A model generated the notes under the pieces. It was not told the origin of the DNA, did not search any database, and worked only from the letters and a program-made list of their open reading frames with translations. From Casuarina equisetifolia (Eukaryota; Streptophyta; Magnoliopsida; Fagales; Casuarinaceae), in assembly GCA_028551475.1 (NCBI GenBank), contig CM052355.1:10106001-10170000 (forward strand): DNA of 64,000 bases, given 5' to 3'. The translations under genes were made by a program, and so were the position numbers. Shown here piece after piece: positions 1 to 12,344 of the stretch. The number at the start of each line of letters is the position of its first letter. Position 1 is the first letter of the stretch.

Positions 1-3000
1 GAGTATATAATGTTTAAGGCTTAGTTGATCTTCTTATGAAATTTTCTTGCATAAACTTGATAAAGAGTCGAGAGTTGAAAAAACTTGCAATCCTATTATT
101 GATGTCTAAAATTAGCCAATCCATCAATTAAGAAATTTGTTTCGTAAAACACATGAGATACTTGAACATTGGCATAAATGTAACCAGAACATTAATGTAG
201 CTTATAAGCCAACTTCCAAGGAGTAAAGCAAATTCCTTTTACGCACTGAATCATAAACTAAGAGTGTTTTTATCTTTGACAACACAATTCGCTTATGATG
301 GCATATTTCTAGACCTTTAAGTAAAGCTAGGGCCTCTACCATTGTACTATCTTTATTTTAAAAAATTAACTGCATATGCCAAGACCACACTTCCCTTCTA
401 ATCACACACCATTCCCCTTCCCGCACATGCACCATTAATACAAGATCCATATATATTAAACTTTAGAAAGTCTATAGCATGTCATTTCTAATGAACCATT
501 CTACCTCTAGTGATAATAGGTCCTAAACTAGGAATATGTAAAACTTTTAATTGTGTACAATCAATCATAAATGGAAATTTTTTACCTTTAAAGGATCCCA
601 TTAATAGTCTTCCATTAGAGATCGCTCCTCTTATCAACATTGGTAAGTGAAATCCTTACTTCAAACTAAGGACAATATTGCTAGCCAACCAAATACCCCA
701 CATAATATGACAACCCACCAATGCTATGACTATACCTATATGTGATGAGTCACTAGCCTCCCTAAATCAATCAATGAGAAGATTTGAGATTTTATCTCAC
801 ATGATCAATATTTGTAAAATATTACAAAAATGTTGCCATAAGCCCTTAAACAACTTTCCATGGCAAAAAAAAAAAAAATGATCAATTGACTCATAATGAG
901 GTTGAACTCAACATACACATGTGGATACTAGCAAAAAAACTCACCTTTGTACATTTTTATCCATGGGAAACCCATTGTTTTATCATCCACCATGTAAAGA
1001 AACCAATCTTAGTAGGTAAATAAAATACTTATTCTAAATGAATTTGCTCCAAATCAGCTTTTTGCCATGCACCCACTAATGTTCATGCACCAAGGTAGCA
1101 AGAAAAGACCTATTGGACATAAGCTTAAAGGTTAATTTATCTAGCTCATTGGTGAGAGTAATTTGATAAGCTTGTTCTCTCTATTATGGAGATAAAAATA
1201 ATTCTTAAAACCTTAAATCTAACATTCCCTCTTCAATACTTTTATGATTATCTTTAAAAGATGAAAACCATAGAATCTCTTATAGCCATTTGTCTATTGA
1301 TAACTTTATTTTTATAGAGTTATTTTACCTATTTTAGGTAATAAATAACTTTAATAATTGTAAGAAAACATTTGAACTTCTCTTTATTTACCTAAATTTA
1401 TCTTATTTATGTAACACAAGGAGGCAAGGAGAAAAGGAATGAACATGAAGAGCCTAATGTTTATTGTGTAACAAAATCATAATATCAAGATCAAAAGAGT
1501 CAAGATGGGCTTGAGCTTTGAATGATTGTTATTAGATTTTATTGTTATTGAGTTTTCTAAATAATTAGAAAACCTAATCATATTAAGAGTTCAAAGCCTA
1601 ATTAAATTAGGAGTTCAAAACCTAATTAAATTAAGAGTTCAAAACCCAATTATTTTAGATCTCTAAAACCTAATTCTACTAGGACAAGAGTAGGTTTAAA
1701 CCTAACCCTATTTAAGAGGAGAGAAGAGGCAAAAGAAAGGGGAAGAGAAAATTGAGCACAACTCAAGAAAAAGGCCAAGAATTCAAGGTTTTCTTGAAGA
1801 GAAGACAAAAAGGGTGACAGACTTCTTGTTCTTGGATTCAAGATGCCTTCTTTATTTCTTATTACTATTCTTCCTCATTATTTCTTTATGTTTTAGTTTA
1901 TTTTTGTTAGAGCTACGATGTAACCTAATTATGATGGTATGAATCTTATAATTATTATGTTTTGCAAGATATTTTGTTTATGTGAAGTTACATATTACTG
2001 TGTTTAATGCTTTTAAGTGATTAGCTATCATTTAAATGATCTGATTTGCATGTTTGAGACCGATAGGAGATGATATGCAGTTGCTTCTTGTAATATGTAA
2101 CCATAAATTAAATATGGATAGACATATACCATGTTATTTATGTGGCTTTCGGTGTAAACTAGGAATGTTCATAGATCCTAATGCATTTGGTTTGTTTCAA
2201 TTCACATATAAAGATATAGTGAATTAATGAACTAAGTAGGTTTGCTATACCTAGACATAGGATAGTAAATAAATTAGGAAGTTTCACCATCATATAGATA
2301 TTATCCCTCTTGCAAGCATAAATAATTAATATTAATACCTAGTAATTATGGTGAAATCATATGCTCTAACATATTTCTTGTATTTAGTTTTCTTAAATTT
2401 AATTAGTTAATCTATTATCTATCAATTTGATTTACTAGATAAATTCTATGAGTTGTTCATTGTTAGTAATTAATTAGTTTAATAATCATCAATCTCTATG
2501 GGACGATATCTTTCTTATCATTATATTACTTGTTTCACATGTTCACTTGCATTTACATTTCACCGAACATCTATTAAAAAAAAATAAAATTGTGAGCCAT
2601 CATTTACTGCCTACCTATTATGCTACAAAGCAAATGGAAGATAAACACTTATAGTAGCCCAATAGTAGAGTGCCAAAATATTTTTATATTAATAAAAAAA
2701 AACATCCATTGGATTATCATACTTTCTCCTCATGAATTATGCGCACAATGAGTCACAATGACTCACTTTAATAAAATTACATACCATGTTTACTTGTAAA
2801 TTGTCCATAACCATTGTCATATCTCTTATTCTTAAACTCCTTTCATCCAAAGGCTAGTAATTTTTATCCCAACCAACCTAATGTGCTTTAAGTACTCCTC
2901 TATTCCTCCATAGGAAGTTTGCCCTAGTTTTATTAAACTTTTTCAAAATTAATTTTGAAACCTTAGTAACTAACAAACAATGTATGAGGGTTGATGACTA

Positions 3001-5100
3001 AACACTTTTGATTAAGATTAATTTTGCCCCATAAGATAAAGATCAACTCCTCCAATTATTAATTCTACCCGTAATCTTTGCCAATAGCTTTTCAAAGTAT
3101 ACCTTCTTCACTTGTCCTTTAAAAAGCAAAACCCTCAAATATTTTATTAGTAAATTTGTCGGTTAAAAACTTGTCCATTGTTTAATGTGATGTTTCTTAT
3201 AAGGAGTTTTTTTTTTTTGCCAATAAGAAATTACATTTCTTGACATTTACTATATACCTATTAAAATGTTCATAATCTCTTGACAAAGTCATAAAATTAA
3301 GTATTAACCATTTTTTGCCATTCAAAAATACCATTATGTCATTTGCATAGAGAAAATGTGAAATATATCTAAAGTTATTCATATCTTTAAATCCACCAAT
3401 TTCCCCATTATGCATTAGATGTTTCAACTTTTAACTAAACACTTTCTGAGCAATAATGAATAAATTAGGAGATAGTAGATCCCCTTGTCTAAGTCCATTT
3501 GTGGATTTAAATAAGCTAATTTTTTTCCTTGTAACTAAGTAGAAAACCAATTATTTGAGATATTATTTGAGATAGAATGGTAGACCATATCTATCCATAA
3601 TGGAGAGAGACCAAGCCTTTGTAAAACCTATAGTAAAAATAACCACTCCAACTTATCATAAGTCTTTGACATGTGAAGTTTGATGATTGCATTACCTCCT
3701 CACACTTATCTATTAACTTCATGTACCATTTCTTAAGCCAAGACTAATTTTTTTTGGATGAATTTGTCCTTAACAAAACCATACTATTCTAGCCAAATAG
3801 TACTTGGGAGTACCTTGGCAAGCATGTCATTATAATCTTGGCAAGAATTTTGTATCTAAAAGTGTATAAACTTATCATACTTAAATATGAAAAGCTACTT
3901 GGTTGTTGCATCTTTGGAATTAATACTAGCATCGTTGTTGTGGAGCTTTTAGAAATTTGGCCTTTAGTAAAGAAATCCATTATGGTTACTTACAAGTCTT
4001 CTTTCACTATCCTTTGTGCTATTAAAAAAAAGTGTCCATTGAAACTATCTAGGCTTGATGCACTATTGAGACCCTTGCCTTTTCTTCATGTTCTTTGTTA
4101 ACAAATTTATTGGTTGATCTAAGGTCCTAGTATGTTGAATATTATTAATCTTACTCTTTTTTTTTTCCCAATGAGTTGATTTTGATATGATTTGTCCTTT
4201 TGTGCCACACCAAATTTTCCACAATGTGTACGGGGCTTCTTGTCATTGAAAGGTCTCATTGACTTGGATACTTTGACTCCTTAGTCTTCCCATAATTGGA
4301 TAACACAAGATGTCATGGCTACTTTCACTACATGAAAGTATTGCCTTTTTTTTTTTTAATGAATATGTGAGTTTATTTATAAAAGAATAAAAGAGTACAA
4401 AAGCTTATGGGCATACCCCAACATTACAATTTATTTAAGAGAAAATTGAATTTGGAATCCTTCAACTATGATACAATAAAACATTTGCATGAGAAAGTTT
4501 AATGTTCCTAAATAAATATGTTCTCTCATGTACTACTTTTTTGATTTTGTTCAAACCATATACAATACAAATATGTGTTTTAAAAAGCTTTACAACCAAA
4601 TATTCTTTCTTAGTTACTTTAACCATCCAATGTAGTTTAAAATTCCAATCATTAATATTCTTATGAATGCTTTGTTGCACAAGAATACATCGTCAAATTT
4701 ACTCATTTCAAGTACACTAAAAAAACAAGTGTGATCTACTTTCAAATTGAGAACCATAGAAATTACAATGCAAGTCAATTAAGGAAAGTCATCGAAATAC
4801 CACTTATGTTGTAGAAAGCCTATAAGCTATCCAATGAAGTTATGTTTGATGACTTCATTTGACCATGTCAAGTCATGCCATTCAACCTTAATATTAACTT
4901 AGCACACTTCCTTATATGTTTCTTTACAATAATAAGAAAGTTTGGAGAACATAGACATGAGAATTAGTTGTAACTTAAGAAGACCTCTCCAACTCTACAC
5001 CATATTTTCTTTAATGTTAGTATGCATAATTGAAATTCTCTTGCATTTAGTACTATAAATCTATCATTATATAAAGATGAGTTTGGATAATTGATGAGAT
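1..5100 (-). mobile_element. Degenerate LINE (plant L1-type non-LTR retrotransposon)
   Basis: Minus-strand reading frames match parts of a plant LINE in the expected order. An endonuclease-like piece lies at 4462-4680, with a VYG motif followed by a basic stretch. Reverse-transcriptase pieces lie at 3789-3980 (LVLIPK followed by an ISL core) and 3197-3427 (FLYANDIMVF, where intact copies have ADD). A zf-RVT-like piece at about 780-1060 ends in a CHGKLFKGLWQHF stretch, and an RNase H-like piece lies below about 600. No frame is open over any length, so the copy is old and dead. A foreign block at about 1440-2580 separates the reverse transcriptase from zf-RVT. The 3' end and poly-A tail lie beyond the window start, and the 5' end near 5.1 kb is only approximate. 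Confidence 0.75.
1440..2580. mobile_element. Probable LTR-type insertion inside the LINE
   Basis: This AT-rich block interrupts the LINE between its reverse-transcriptase and zf-RVT parts and has no LINE-like coding. It opens with several near-repeats of AGTTCAAAACCTAATT at about 1580-1660. It closes with CTCTATGGGACGATATC (2493-2509), then ACTTGC and a CACCGAACA end. This resembles the right end of many Ty3/gypsy LTRs. I could not find a matching target-site duplication, so the edges are approximate and a solo LTR is only the likeliest reading. Confidence 0.35.
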
Positions 5101-5689
5101 TCTAAAATAACCTCCCTAACTAAACCTTATTTCACACTTTAAGATCCAGTGGCCCAAGTCTTTCTTCTTTTTTAGGTGAACAAATAACATGCCAAGCAAC
5201 CTTGTTATCTTCCGAATGACCTACCCTTAGAAAGAATTTAATCTTTACTATCACGATACAAAGTATTTTGGTAAAGGTTTCCGTGAAATGGGACACGAAG
5301 CCCAATCTAAGTCATAAATTGCTTTGATCTAGAGCACTCCGTGAGATGGTAAAACAGGCTAAGTCCTACATAGCCCTATAAATCATTAAAATTGTTGCTT
5401 CCCAATGCAACTAATTGAGTGCATGCATAAATTGATAATGAATTCTCCTACTTCACTTAGACTCTTCATCAAACGGTGAAATGGTTACTTTTAAGTTCAC
5501 CTAAGTAGGTAGCAGCTAGTTTTGATGTCCCTAATCCTAACTCATATACTAGCTCAAGTATGTATCTGTACTAGCATAAGTGTATACATTCATTTTCATA
5601 GAAAATCTCAATTCCAAAAAAAAACTTTAGGTTTCTCAATTCAATTATCTACAACCTCAAAGGTAGGTGCTCTATGGGGTACTTAATTC

Positions 5690-6270
5690 ATGAAAGTCAT
5701 ATCTAAAGACTCAAATATCATCAATATATATCAACACCATCACAATCTAACCGTCAACTCCTCACGCAAGCACCATGGGATATGTTTTTTTTCTTGGTTT
5801 TGCTATATTTGCTTGCATGAAGATGTGAATGCACTTAAGGCCCAGTATTACAAGTTTAAACATCAAAGAATTGAGAGTTCACAATGTATTTGCTTAGATA
5901 AACAAAAAACAAGGAGTTGGAGCTTTGTCCACAGCTAAAGTAGAGTATGAGAGTTGCTATCAATAAATGTATAGCGCTGAGAAGGGTGCTTGGGGAACTA
6001 GGAGTGAGCAAGAGAGTGTCACTGTCATTATTGCAATAACAAGACTGCCATAAATATCGGTAAGAATCCTGTGTCCCATTTTCGAACCAAACATATTAAT
6101 ATCAAGATACTTTTTGTAAGGGAAACAATTGAGAAGGGAGAAGTGGTTCTGGGGCATTGCAGCAGCGAGGACTAACTAGTTGACTTCGTCATAAAAGGGC
6201 TTGGAAAGAGACAGCATGAGAAATTTGGTGGTGCAGTAGGAATTACGGTTAATACCATTATAGAGGGGTG
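5690..6270 (+). mobile_element. Ty1/copia fossil, RNase H tail
   Basis: Plus-strand translation resembles the end of a copia polyprotein. It shows a TAEAEY-like stretch near 5933, then an INIGKNPVSH-like stretch and a TKHINI-like stretch near 6050-6110. A KGEVVLGHC stretch lies near 6135 and an FVIKGLGK-like stretch near 6190, followed by a segment resembling the family's usual C-terminus. The element is broken, with several breaks over 600 bp, and no LTR was found beside it. It is an old remnant. Upstream sequence from about 5.15 kb may belong to it but is too decayed for me to say. Confidence 0.6.
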
Positions 6271-8514
6271 TTGGAGATAATGGTGCTAAGTTTTTGTTGA
6301 GGTGGCACCACAGGATGGAAGACGCGGGAAAATGAAGTGGTGACACCTGGTTAAGTGGATGTGTGAAACCAGCGTGGACTAGTCTGGCCTTCGCGTGAGA
6401 CTGATTCCCTCGATGAGAACGTTTGGGGGAAGCCAACCTGAGTGGAATTGCTCAAAGAATACTAACGTGGCAGCAAAAAATTTCCCACTACCTCCACGTG
6501 GCACCTATGCACTACTTCTCTCAACACAAACTTAGCGAGGCCTTACTTATCAAATTTCCTATTTTGTATTGGAAGCATAACTACAAGGATTTAACGGCCC
6601 GTTTTTTATGGATCCATTCGTAATTGCTGAAACCTTTACAGTTTCAAGACTATGCATCAATATTTCTCCACATTTTGAAACAATTATGCACAATCAGGGG
6701 ATACCATGGAGAAGACCATGTATGTTTTAGATCGGGAATGATCATTGGATATGGATTGTAGGTGGGACTAATGAGCAACTATAGCATAGTTCCTTTAAAT
6801 TTAGTTGTGCCAAACTGCTAGCCAGGATGTGAGGGAACCTCAACCTTTTAAGGTGGGACGTCATGAGTTAGGTTGTTTCCTCGAGGCTCTTAACATTAAA
6901 AACTAATATATTCTTTGTAGTAATTGAAGAGCTGTTGCCAACAGATTTGTGTCAATTTCCTGTAGTAATGCTATCATCAGCCTTCCCACCCCATTCTGGT
7001 ACCGACAATTGATAATCCATCTGCCATTAAGAATGGAACTTTTCTGATACTCGAAGCAGTGCAGAAGACCATGCTTCATCTTGTTAGGTATGAATGATAT
7101 GAAGTGCGTTATATGCTGATTGAACGGACTTCATTATCAGCAACAGGGAAAGGGAATTGTGACCGACAATTCGAGAGACTTGCTGTAGTAAATGGCTTCA
7201 ATCCTGGCTTTGAAGATTCCTGTCCTTTTCGTACTTCTTGCGTGGGCAGGAGTTCCTTGTATGCCAAAACTATACAAGAAAACTGGATGGCTTCGGTAAC
7301 ATCAACTATACTTGTCCGCATGTTTGTTTACTTAAGAGTTTAAAATATTGAAATAGTACTACCTATAGCATGTGATCCGTATAATGGCCTGCTGTGGCAG
7401 CACAGGCCTTGCACAGTGTTTAATCCATTGCAAGACTGGAGCCATACACTTTCTTAAAGCTCATTTATGCAAGTTGCTTTAGAAGGAGAGAGAGATGTTC
7501 AAGATGCATGTGAAAAAAGTGGTTGGCATGGGGCCATTGCATGGCGTGATTGAGACAACAGAGGGGGAATAAGGAAAAGAATTACTTTCCTTTTTCCTCA
7601 CTTTTGTAGACCATAACTCTAGGAGTGGAGAAAATGGCCCTTCACCGTACCCCATTTCTGCTTTTCCATCATGCCAAACAGCCTTTTCCCTCCCATTCTC
7701 ATAATCATCATCATTGCTGCGGCATCCATACATGGAATAGCTTTTATTTCCATATTAAAGAGCTTAATTTTGTTTTTTAGGCTCATATAATACTTGGAAA
7801 GAATATCTCTCCAAATTTCGAGAAATTTAGCTTTTATTAGTTAAAATAAAACCATGGCACGTGTTCTAAACCAATGGCAGCAACGCATGTGTTGCTTCGA
7901 CGTTTGCGTTCACGGGCTTCTTCTGATCAGCACAATTCACTAGATAACAGTGACAAACTGAGCTCTGGAAGCACCTAAAATTGAGATACCAATGCAACCC
8001 TGCTTCATGTATTCATATCCAATCAGGCTTTTTCCGCAATATAGTTATCAAACAGTTAATCTCTCAGCTTTACAAAGGAGTCACTGATTACGCAACTCAT
8101 TACCCAGGACTTCATGATGTTGTAGATTTGATGCAAAATATAAGTTACAACATCTAAGGGAACTGGGAATCTAGGGCAACAACTCATTTTTCAATCGCTT
8201 TGCATTGTGAAGAAAGCGTTTGATTTGATATGCTCCATGTCCTTTTGCGGGATGAAGAAAATGGAAGGATGAGTAATAAAAGTGAGGCAGAAAAACTAAA
8301 AAGGAGATATGGCTGAAAGATAATAACTAGTTTTACAGATAGTTGTTTAAGAAAGGAACATTAAATCTTTAGACACGGTTGAACATTTCACTTACCTCCC
8401 CTTAAGAACCCATCAGAACTCAGAACTCCGAATAGCTCCAGAGACATGTACCACACTGCTTGTTATCAGAGACATCAAAGGACAAAGACTTTGATTTACC
8501 ATAAAACAAAGTCC
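6271..8514. other. Intergenic, no supported gene
   Basis: Short frames here (for example 6423-6623, 7104-7343 and 7479-7733) overlap on both strands, match no family I know and lack splice context. I see no RNA gene. The right part is the 3' flank of the minus-strand gene at 8782-9468. Confidence 0.5.
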
Positions 8515-8520
8515 AGTTTA
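8515..8520 (-). terminator. Poly(A) signal of the intronless gene
   Basis: AATAAA on the minus strand lies about 260 bp after the stop codon of the gene at 8782-9468. Confidence 0.45.
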
Positions 8521-8781
8521 TTCATGCTAAAATACAGTTCCTCTGTCAAAGACGAAAAGAAAAGTAGAAACAAAAACAAGATCTCCAACAAATAAACCAA
8601 TCCCTCCATCAGAATCATAATATGAAACATTCCCAAAGAAAAGAAAAGAAAAGAAATGTCAATTAGTTTTCTTTCTTTTGTTCTTAACAAAGGCCTAAAA
8701 TAAGACGACGAAGATGATGATGTCGATGATAAGGGTGTGAGGAATATGATGATGATTGCATCAAGAAATAGAAAAATTTGC

Positions 8782-9468
8782 CTAGTGAGCCATGGCCACA
8801 GGAGCGGCATAGCTGATGCTTCTTTGGTCGGGCATGGCAAGCATGGTAGTGTGATCCAGGAAATCCTTGAGCTCAACCACCGACTGCAGTATCGTCCTCA
8901 GATCATCAGCGCATGAGAATCCCAAGCTGCCCACTTGTCGAACAGCATACACATAAAAGGTTATGCACCCTTTTCTGAACTTAAACCTAGCCATCTCGCA
9001 CCCAGTCAAGCCCCTGATAAGCCTCTTGTTCACTTCTCCGAGTGGTATCTCCGATGGCCAAACGCGGTCTATAGCCGTCTTCATGGTCTCCGTTTCGAAA
9101 ACGAATAGAAGTACTTTGGATTTCTTCGTGCCAAGGCCAAGTGTGAGGGTATGCCAGGCATGGTGCGCCAAGATTGTGAAGTTTGTGGGCAAGAAAGCTG
9201 TGGTTGAAGGAAAAGGAGCTTTATTCTTGTTGTTCTTATTGGGTTTGGGATTAGTTGGTGGGAAAGAAAGCACACGCAGAAGCTCAAGAGGCCTAGCGCG
9301 TCGGATCGTGAACGATTTTACGATGAACTGCCCACCGAACCGGAGGCCCTTTACGTCGGAGCTTGGCCTGAAAGAGAAATCTGAGGCCGGTCTGGTGGTT
9401 TGGTCATTTGGGTGTTGATGCTTTTGTTTCTTGTTCTTGTTCTTGCTCTTCTTCTCCTTTTGTTCCAT
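8782..9468 (-). CDS. Conserved plant protein of unknown function, intronless
   Basis: The 228-residue protein is read from one open frame. I chose the ATG at 9468 because it sits in a strong context (ACCATGG). The same frame stays open upstream to 9525 but without another ATG. The N-terminus (residues 1-30) is a Lys/Asn/Gln-rich low-complexity tail. Residues about 35-80 hold FRPSSDVKGLRFGGQFIV and a KSFTIRRARPLELLRVL stretch. From about 90 to 215 the protein is dense and globular, with AFLPTNFTILAHHAWHTL, EIPLGEVNKRLIRGLTGCEM and CADDLRTILQSVVELKDFLD stretches. The composition looks like a well-conserved plant family, but I cannot attach a function or known domain. There is no signal peptide or membrane segment. 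A TATA box lies about 185 bp upstream. Confidence 0.8.
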   Translation of the reverse strand: MEQKEKKSKNKNKKQKHQHPNDQTTRPASDFSFRPSSDVKGLRFGGQFIVKSFTIRRARPLELLRVLSFPPTNPKPNKNNKNKAPFPSTTAFLPTNFTILAHHAWHTLTLGLGTKKSKVLLFVFETETMKTAIDRVWPSEIPLGEVNKRLIRGLTGCEMARFKFRKGCITFYVYAVRQVGSLGFSCADDLRTILQSVVELKDFLDHTTMLAMPDQRSISYAAPVAMAH

Positions 9469-9650
9469 GGTCCGTTGTGGGGGGTTTTGGTGGTGATGGT
9501 GGGTTTTCTTTGGGTATGATAACAAACCAGTGTAAAGCTGTTGATGACAACCAACATATGGTTTTCCTTTTACAAGCCTCTTTTGTGTGGAAGTTTACAG
9601 TAAAAAAGGAGGTAGTGGATGGACAACATTTCATATAAGTTTGATTTACC

Positions 9651-9658
9651 TTTTTATA
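9651..9658 (-). promoter_or_regulatory. TATA box for the intronless gene
   Basis: TATAAAAA on the minus strand, about 185 bp before the chosen ATG. This would leave a 5' UTR of roughly 150 bases. Confidence 0.5.
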
Positions 9659-9659
9659 T

Positions 9660-11994
9660 TGCAGCCAAAGAAAAAAAGAAGTATATCTAATTTCCCTTTT
9701 TTATTGCAGGAAAAATAAAAGTTTATCTTTAGTTTGTGTTGGAAATTTTATATGGTTCTTATGTGTGTTGTGCAATTTAAAAACTGAGATTTCAGATGCA
9801 GTAGGTTGAAGTTGTTGAGTATCTATCTTCTATTTTATTTTCTTTTCCTTTATATTATGAAACGCATCATAACTTTCTTCGGCTTTGCCCCTTTAACACC
9901 CCACCCGAAAAAAGAATGAAAAATAAGCCAGCTAATATAAAACACCCACATTCAGCTATATTATCACAAAGTTTTTTTTGAGATTAGAGTCTTAAACATC
10001 TAAGATTTGATTGCATGACAGGGATTTCGGCAAGATCTCAAACTCAAATTTCGTCGGCCACAAAGCGGTTCATTAATTTCCGACCTCAATAGCGAGAAGT
10101 TCTTTAAAAATAGATAAACAAGAGCATTACATGTGCAGTCTGATGATTTTGGGCTCATAAACGTTAATTACCCTCTCAATATAGTAATTGGGACCACATT
10201 ATGATAATCCCATATGGGAAATTGGCCTTCTCGAGAAGTCGATCTGCTTTCCGCAATCATAATGGAGGCCATTTCTTAAAGACCTTGCATCGGATGGCTA
10301 ACATCTTTGATCGAAATGCAGTATTACAGTCTACCAGGATTGACCATTAGCTTTCAGCAACATGTAAAGCCCTGTGGAAAAATATTAGATCGTCGGCCGT
10401 AGATATTGTATAATGTGTCCTGTCTTGGTTGGAAATGGTCCCATTATACTTGTTACATGTTTCAAGTTGTTCGGCGCAAGACATCACAAAAGGCAAATAA
10501 TAAATGTAACTTGTACGAGATGGAAAACCTAGAGGAAGGAGCGGTTGCCTTCAGTTCTCTCCGTTGCGAGAGAGATAAGGTCGGGCTACCTCAATCGACA
10601 GCCCAAAAGTCTCCTCATTACACTTGTTTCCTCCCAAAGGCACCGTGTCCTTTAATCATTTCATGAGCAGGAAGTTCCAGAGGTCCCGAGAAGACCAACC
10701 TAAAGCAATCAGTACTCTAGCTGGAGGAGCCATGGTGGGCCTTCGGAAATAAAATTTCTGTCCAGTTTCATGTCCCACCAGGATGGTTTGCTTTCATTTC
10801 TTATCCTTTAATAAAGCTGAGACAACTTTCTTGAATACGAAAGAAAAATGTCTTAACCCATTGGTTAATTGGTTGTTAGGGTTCCAAAAGTGTTAGCTCG
10901 GATCAAAGGAAAGCTTCTGAATAAGGTTTTGTATGTATCCACTTAATTGACACCATACCTACCAATGATTATCTGTCGAACATGCAAAAAAGAGCGTTTC
11001 TTGGAGAAAAATGCAGCTATAGTTGCCTGTGTTACAGAGTCAAACGAGAAACGTTAGCATAAATCGTAAATGTGTTAAAGCTGATTCTTTCACGACGTAA
11101 ATGGCCATTTTCGCCTGCATTTTGCACTACAAACATGACTGCAAAGGAAGAAAACAAGACTTCTTAATTGACCATACTAACTTAGCTTTTTTCAACGTTA
11201 GTTCTGGACAGCGTCTGGCTCAAGAACCCGTGATGCTTTTACCAGGAAAATAGTCTACTAAAGCTGCAAAACAAATTTGGAGTTATTGTCGAAGCAGCTT
11301 TGCCGTCGTACTCCGGGCACGATGCATCTGCATGATCATTATGCTAACCACACGTCTTGTCGAACAGCTTGCATTAATGCCATGACAGCGAAAGAATATG
11401 GATCTATCCTCATTAATTCCAATAACTATGGCACATAGTTTGCTAACTAAGAACATTTGGTTCAGGAAAATTGGAAAAGGGAAATAAATATTTAGTCCTA
11501 ACAGCCTATAATTTTTTAAAATTGGTGAAATCAATAATTATGAATCATTATTTTTTTTACACATTTATCGAGAAAAAGAAAAAAAGAAGGGACTCAAACT
11601 GATAAGAAAAGTACTCATCATTATGGTTATTATCATATAAACTAAGAAATCACTAGATGCTTTCATTTGTTTAAGTGGTAGGGTAAAAATCCTTAATGTT
11701 ATGCCGCATGATGCAAATCTCTCCTTCATATGACCAATAATCAAATGACCTACTTACTTGCCACTTGTCCAATCAGCCTGCTGAGGACCCGCTTATTCAT
11801 CAAGGCATTGCTTATAATAATCAAAGAACCAAAAACTAATGTGGAGTATAAGCCAATACAACTGTCTTTGACATCCTTGTAGCGAAATTTTCTTAGTGAA
11901 ATCAGACTAACAATATGGCAAAGCAGGCAATACCTTTTCTATTTTTCTGCTTGGTAAATAGAAAGAGGTCCTTCAATAAAACAAAATGCGGCCC
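9660..11994. other. Intergenic, no supported gene
   Basis: Only short overlapping frames occur here (10406-10666, 11283-11534). They show no family resemblance and no exon signals that chain together. Confidence 0.5.
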
Positions 11995-12344
11995 ACGAGC
12001 TTTCTCTTTGGACATAATTCATCATCAAACAGTTAATCGAAAGCATAATGCCATTAGGGCCTCGATTATGAGCCCCAGATTTCTGGGAGGTTAAGACAGG
12101 CCAATGACGACCATTATTTGGAATAGCATTACATGTCTCATAGACTGATAAGAAAAGGTGGACAATCAGGTATATATTATCATCAAATTGTGACAAATAT
12201 GGCCTACAGAAAATAAATGGCTGTGTCGTGGGAAGTAAACCAATGCACAATGCATTGCTACAGTAACAATTGTGAATGAAATTCTCCAAGTATGACTAGT
12301 GACGAAGTCTAGGCAGCTGTCCACCCACATCCTCCATTTTTCTC

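Noticed and set aside
8963-9418. 151-residue plus-strand open frame
   Set aside because: Antisense shadow of the intronless gene at 8782-9468, whose own frame has the strong start context and protein-like composition.
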